Below, piece after piece: positions 23,172 to 24,955 of a DNA stretch of 24,955 bases. Numbering within the stretch: position 1 is the first letter of the stretch; every line of letters starts with the position of its first letter. The stretch spans positions 1-24,955 of the IMG/VR virus record IMGVR_UViG_3300011116_000677; one strand, given 5' to 3'. The position numbers and the translations under genes are program-made. This DNA is from a virus. The notes under the pieces are model-generated. The model ran no database searches, was not told where the DNA came from, and was given only the letters and a program-made list of their open reading frames with translations.

Positions 23172-23260
23172 ATATCTGCGAGCTATGCGGGTGCGGTTTG
23201 CTGCGCATGATAGATTATTGGATGTGTCCCGAATGTGGCCACACTGAGGAGATCCAATAG
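23168..23260 (+). CDS. 30-residue zinc-ribbon microprotein
   Basis: A 30-codon frame starts with ATGA overlap on the previous stop and ends at 23260. It encodes MNICELCGCGLL, then MIDYWMCPECGHTEE. Two CxxC-type knuckles (C4/C7 and C20/C23, with a further C9 and H25) form a plausible zinc ribbon. Overlap coupling and the unmistakable cysteine spacing make it a credible gene, though short. It could bind metal or assist the winged-helix protein encoded upstream. Confidence 0.65.
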   Translation: MNICELCGCGLLRMIDYWMCPECGHTEEIQ

Positions 23261-23320
23261 GTAGGACATTAGCATGTCCGAGGCTTCAGTATTAGCTTTC
23301 CTGCAAACTTATTTTGCCAC

Positions 23321-23348
23321 TTGCAAATGATTTTTACTCGGCTAGTCT
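23321..23348 (+). promoter_or_regulatory. Weak sigma70-like promoter candidate
   Basis: TTGCAA, a 16-base spacer and TAGTCT approximate the -35 and -10 consensus but match only partly (about four and three of six). It lies upstream of the leader hairpins in the longest gene-free gap, where a promoter would be expected. Treat as a lead only. Confidence 0.25.
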
Positions 23349-23410
23349 CTAAATCGTCAGAGGCGAAGAGCCGCTGGCCCGGAGTAAGACCCGGAAAAAT
23401 AAAGAGCAAT

Positions 23411-23473
23411 ATGACAAAGCAAAACTACAAATTTAGTCCCCCGTCAGGTGGAGGTCTTCAAGGCCAAGCCTAG
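23411..23473 (+). CDS. Possible 20-residue leader peptide
   Basis: A 20-codon frame reads MTKQNYKFSPPSGGGLQGQA, ends at TAG 23471-23473, and lies seven bases before a terminator-like hairpin. The upstream AAAGAG could serve as a weak ribosome site. The PP and GGG codons could slow ribosomes. Short ORFs occur by chance, so confidence is low. Confidence 0.3.
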   Translation: MTKQNYKFSPPSGGGLQGQA

Positions 23474-23479
23474 TTGCTC

Positions 23480-23510
23480 GCCTCCCGTCTTAACTGGCGG
23501 GGGGCTTCTA
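23480..23510 (+). terminator. Terminator-like hairpin or attenuator
   Basis: A 10-bp stem (23480-23489 with 23496-23505, two G-T pairs) has loop TTAACT, followed by TTCTA, a poor T tract. Its right side shares the 11-base AACTGGCGGGG with the strong terminator at 8548-8558. It sits 22 bases before the next ATG and may end upstream transcripts or attenuate the downstream ones. Confidence 0.5.
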
Positions 23511-23527
23511 ACAAACTAATAAAACTT

Positions 23528-23734
23528 ATGATCTCTTTACAACACGACCTCGGAAACCTTCTCGATGCTCAGCGGCCACTGGTGGTCCTCAAGAAGCACG
23601 GATTCCAAGAGGGCTTCGGCACGCTTCCCGGAAGATGGCTCTACAACGTCATCTCTGGCGATTACGCGCACGGATCTACGGTGACGATTGAGAGTATGAA
23701 GATGCGCGGCTTTCGCGTGGAGGTCGTGTCATGA
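23528..23734 (+). CDS. Small unrecognised protein
   Basis: Starting from ATG 23528 (preceded by AACTT, no ribosome site), the protein has 68 residues. An upstream in-frame start would run through the terminator-like hairpin and is rejected. It reads ISLQHDLGNLLDAQRPLVV, then YNVISGDYAHGSTVTIESM, ending in a strand (FRVEVVS). Alpha then beta, no cysteines, no recognisable family. Its stop overlaps the next ATG. Confidence 0.65.
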   Translation: MISLQHDLGNLLDAQRPLVVLKKHGFQEGFGTLPGRWLYNVISGDYAHGSTVTIESMKMRGFRVEVVS

Positions 23735-24042
23735 CTGCCACGCGCGATGCCAATTACTTCAGGCTTGCGATGCGACAGAGCCGAGCCAAGCGCATAAACC
23801 AAGCCTGCGCGTGCAGCCAGAAGGCTTTCAAGCTCGACTCCGAAGGCGCTCCGGTCTGCTGGCGTTGTAACGAGATTGAGACGCATCGCTTCATTTGGCG
23901 CGAAAACCTTCACGCGCTCTCGATGATTAAGCCTGAGGCGGCCAAGCCAGTTCCCGCTTTTGAACGGTTCTGCGTGTCCATACGCGACACGGCTCACTTC
24001 CTAATCATCCGCGCTCACGGCCTTTACGTTTATCACTTATGA
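23731..24042 (+). CDS. Small zinc-finger-like protein
   Basis: The 103-residue protein is basic at its N-terminus (MRQSRAKRINQ) and has four cysteines in a CxC-14-CxxC arrangement (C26, C28, C43, C46) within NQACACSQKAF and PVCWRCNEIE. This suggests a zinc finger, possibly binding nucleic acid. The C-terminal part (RFCVSIRDTAHFLII) is beta-prone. It overlaps the next start by ATGA. Confidence 0.65.
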   Translation: MTATRDANYFRLAMRQSRAKRINQACACSQKAFKLDSEGAPVCWRCNEIETHRFIWRENLHALSMIKPEAAKPVPAFERFCVSIRDTAHFLIIRAHGLYVYHL

Positions 24043-24599
24043 CCAACACACAAATCACAATCATGCTTTCCGAAGCTCCCGGCATTGTCGCCAGGGCTGA
24101 GGCTAAGGGGTGGATCAAGCGACATTATGCCAATGCTGGAACTCAGATTCCCATAAAGGGTGTCAGGAAGTTCAGCAAGGCGCACAAATCGAACGTGGCC
24201 ACTGGGGTTCGCAAGGGCCACGCCGCGCGGCTCAAGGCGCTGGCGGCGATGATTACGCTCTGCGCCTTCCAGTCGTTCGGAGCGATTGACGACTCGAAGG
24301 CAGTTCGCGCAATCGTGGGTGAGGCGGCGAATCAAGGTCGCTCTGGAATGCTCGCGGTGGCGGGGGCTATTCGGAATCGCGGAAGCCTTAAGGGTGTCTA
24401 TGGCGTCAAGAATCCAGCCGCAGACAAACAACCCTCTTGGGTATGGCAACGGGCGCGTGAGGCGTGGGCGATGTCTGCTACCAATGACATCACCCATGCA
24501 GCTACCCACTGGGAGAACACAAAGGCATTTGGAAAACCTTACTGGGCTAAGTCGCTGACCGTCACGACCAACATCGGAAGCCACACGTTCTACAAATGA
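24039..24599 (+). CDS. Endolysin, SleB-type cell wall hydrolase
   Basis: The C-terminal domain (about 84-186) is of the SleB/CwlJ cell wall hydrolase family: VGEAANQGRSGMLAVAG with likely catalytic E95, IRNRGSLKGVYGV, THWEN and SHTFYK, which is the usual end. It would cut host peptidoglycan glycan strands. Residues 64-82 (RLKALAAMITLCAFQSFGA) form a hydrophobic stretch that resembles a signal or signal-arrest-release helix, preceded by a basic region. Residues 1-60 are an extra basic domain (GWIKRHYANAGTQIP, FSKAHKSN) not usual in SleB proteins. It lies 2 kb after the holin. Confidence 0.85.
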   Translation: MTNTQITIMLSEAPGIVARAEAKGWIKRHYANAGTQIPIKGVRKFSKAHKSNVATGVRKGHAARLKALAAMITLCAFQSFGAIDDSKAVRAIVGEAANQGRSGMLAVAGAIRNRGSLKGVYGVKNPAADKQPSWVWQRAREAWAMSATNDITHAATHWENTKAFGKPYWAKSLTVTTNIGSHTFYK

Positions 24600-24850
24600 A
24601 ACCAACCCATGAACCCGGATTCCGTTACAGCCGCAAAGAACGCGCCGAGGCCGACTGGCTTGCTGGTGTTGAGATTTCCGAACGCGAGGCTGCATTGAAA
24701 GAGGCAGCTAGAGCGAAATACAAGCCCACTCAAAACTGGATCAATCCAATGGGCGCTGACGATATCATTAAAAATCGCAGGCTTGTCGAGATGCCGCTGA
24801 CCGGCGAGGAGCGTGATGATTTGTGCCGGAGAGCGGCAAAACAGATTTAA
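24596..24850 (+). CDS. Small helical unrecognised protein
   Basis: The 84-residue protein begins with ATGA overlap on the endolysin stop. It is charged and helical (RKERAEADWLAGVEISERE, AALKEAARAKY), with a C-terminal segment (LTGEERDDLCRRAAKQ). No membrane or catalytic motif is seen. It is probably a co-translated accessory to the lysis region, function unknown. Confidence 0.6.
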   Translation: MKPTHEPGFRYSRKERAEADWLAGVEISEREAALKEAARAKYKPTQNWINPMGADDIIKNRRLVEMPLTGEERDDLCRRAAKQI

Positions 24851-24873
24851 CGGACAACACACAACACACAACC

Positions 24874-24955
24874 ATGACCTATCAACAACTAATCGAACGC
24901 AAGTCGATTAAGCAATGCGATCACGGACTAAAAGAAGTGCCCCCGCTCGGAGATT
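24874..24955 (+). CDS. Partial gene at window end
   Basis: A frame starts at ATG 24874 (MTYQQLIERKSIKQCD) and remains open to the last base. About 27 residues are visible, too few to recognise. The upstream spacer is AC-rich (ACACAACACACAACC) and contains no ribosome site. It appears to follow the same operon direction. Confidence 0.5.
   Translation, partial: MTYQQLIERKSIKQCDHGLKEVPPLGD

Larger units (their letters stand above)
23261..23527 (+). other. Structured noncoding leader
   Basis: The 267-base gap is the longest gap between convincing genes in the window. It holds a perfect 6-bp hairpin GGACAT/ATGTCC at 23264-23279, a hairpin at 23356-23378 (GTCAGAGGC/GCCGCTGGC with one mismatch and loop GAAGA), a CCGG/CCGG pair at 23379-23394, a possible 20-codon ORF at 23411-23473 and a terminator-like hairpin at 23480-23505. 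A weak promoter candidate is TTGCAA (23321-23326), 16 bases, TAGTCT (23343-23348). Confidence 0.55.

Noticed and set aside
23261-23410. tRNA, hammerhead or a known riboswitch in the leader
   Set aside because: No cloverleaf, no hammerhead core and no match to a riboswitch consensus that I could recognise.
23474-23527. Upstream start of the 68-residue gene
   Set aside because: It would place coding sequence through the terminator-like hairpin; the ATG at 23528 is a better start.
1-24955. Open frames on the minus strand, such as 5609-6142 and 24033-24695
   Set aside because: All lie opposite well-supported + strand genes, with low-complexity or shadow-type composition and no motifs.

Overview
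This window is a 25-kb stretch of a tailed double-stranded DNA phage or prophage. It is a dense, single-strand (+) array of genes running from DNA packaging through head and tail assembly to lysis. Neighbouring genes are joined by ATGA/TAATG overlaps or short gaps, and no convincing gene lies on the minus strand. The order (Nu1-like small terminase, GpA-like large terminase, gpW-like, gpB-like portal, gpC-like S49 protease, scaffold, coat, connectors, tail tube, tape measure, tip and fibres) is that of a lambda-style siphovirus. The coat protein, however, resembles the P22 gp5 family. No integrase, repressor or replication gene is present, so lifestyle cannot be judged.

Layout: 28-3579 packaging (two terminase genes, two unrecognised genes, gpW-like). 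3583-8510 head: portal, protease, an unusual SGG-repeat protein, scaffold, coat, closed by a strong hairpin terminator at 8534-8570. 8580-10815 head-tail connectors, tail completion proteins and probable tube. 10819-12620 probable tail assembly protein and a short tape measure. 12617-21247 tail tip and fibres, including an 890-residue cysteine-rich protein and a 994-residue fibre with an SGNH esterase domain. 21253-22060 lysis genes (XhlA-like, holin, spanin-like pair). 22057-23260 accessory genes (GKGS small protein, metallophosphoesterase, winged helix, 30-residue zinc ribbon). 23261-23527 structured noncoding leader. 23528-24955 two small genes, a SleB-like endolysin and two further small genes, the last cut by the window edge.

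Host guess (inference): a Gram-negative bacterium, because a lipoprotein and Sec-type signals are present. It is plausibly from Verrucomicrobia or relatives. The hints are a GNGGGLTNL motif in the fibre, a QTSTNLLTW motif in the gene at 20777, TN-rich secreted-type proteins, and many start codons without a Shine-Dalgarno but preceded by TT or CT.

Most worth a second look: Sec-type signal peptides on several tail-locus proteins; the multi-domain SGNH fibre; a hairpin that sequesters the scaffold start codon; and the structured leader with a mini-ORF and terminator at 23261-23527.
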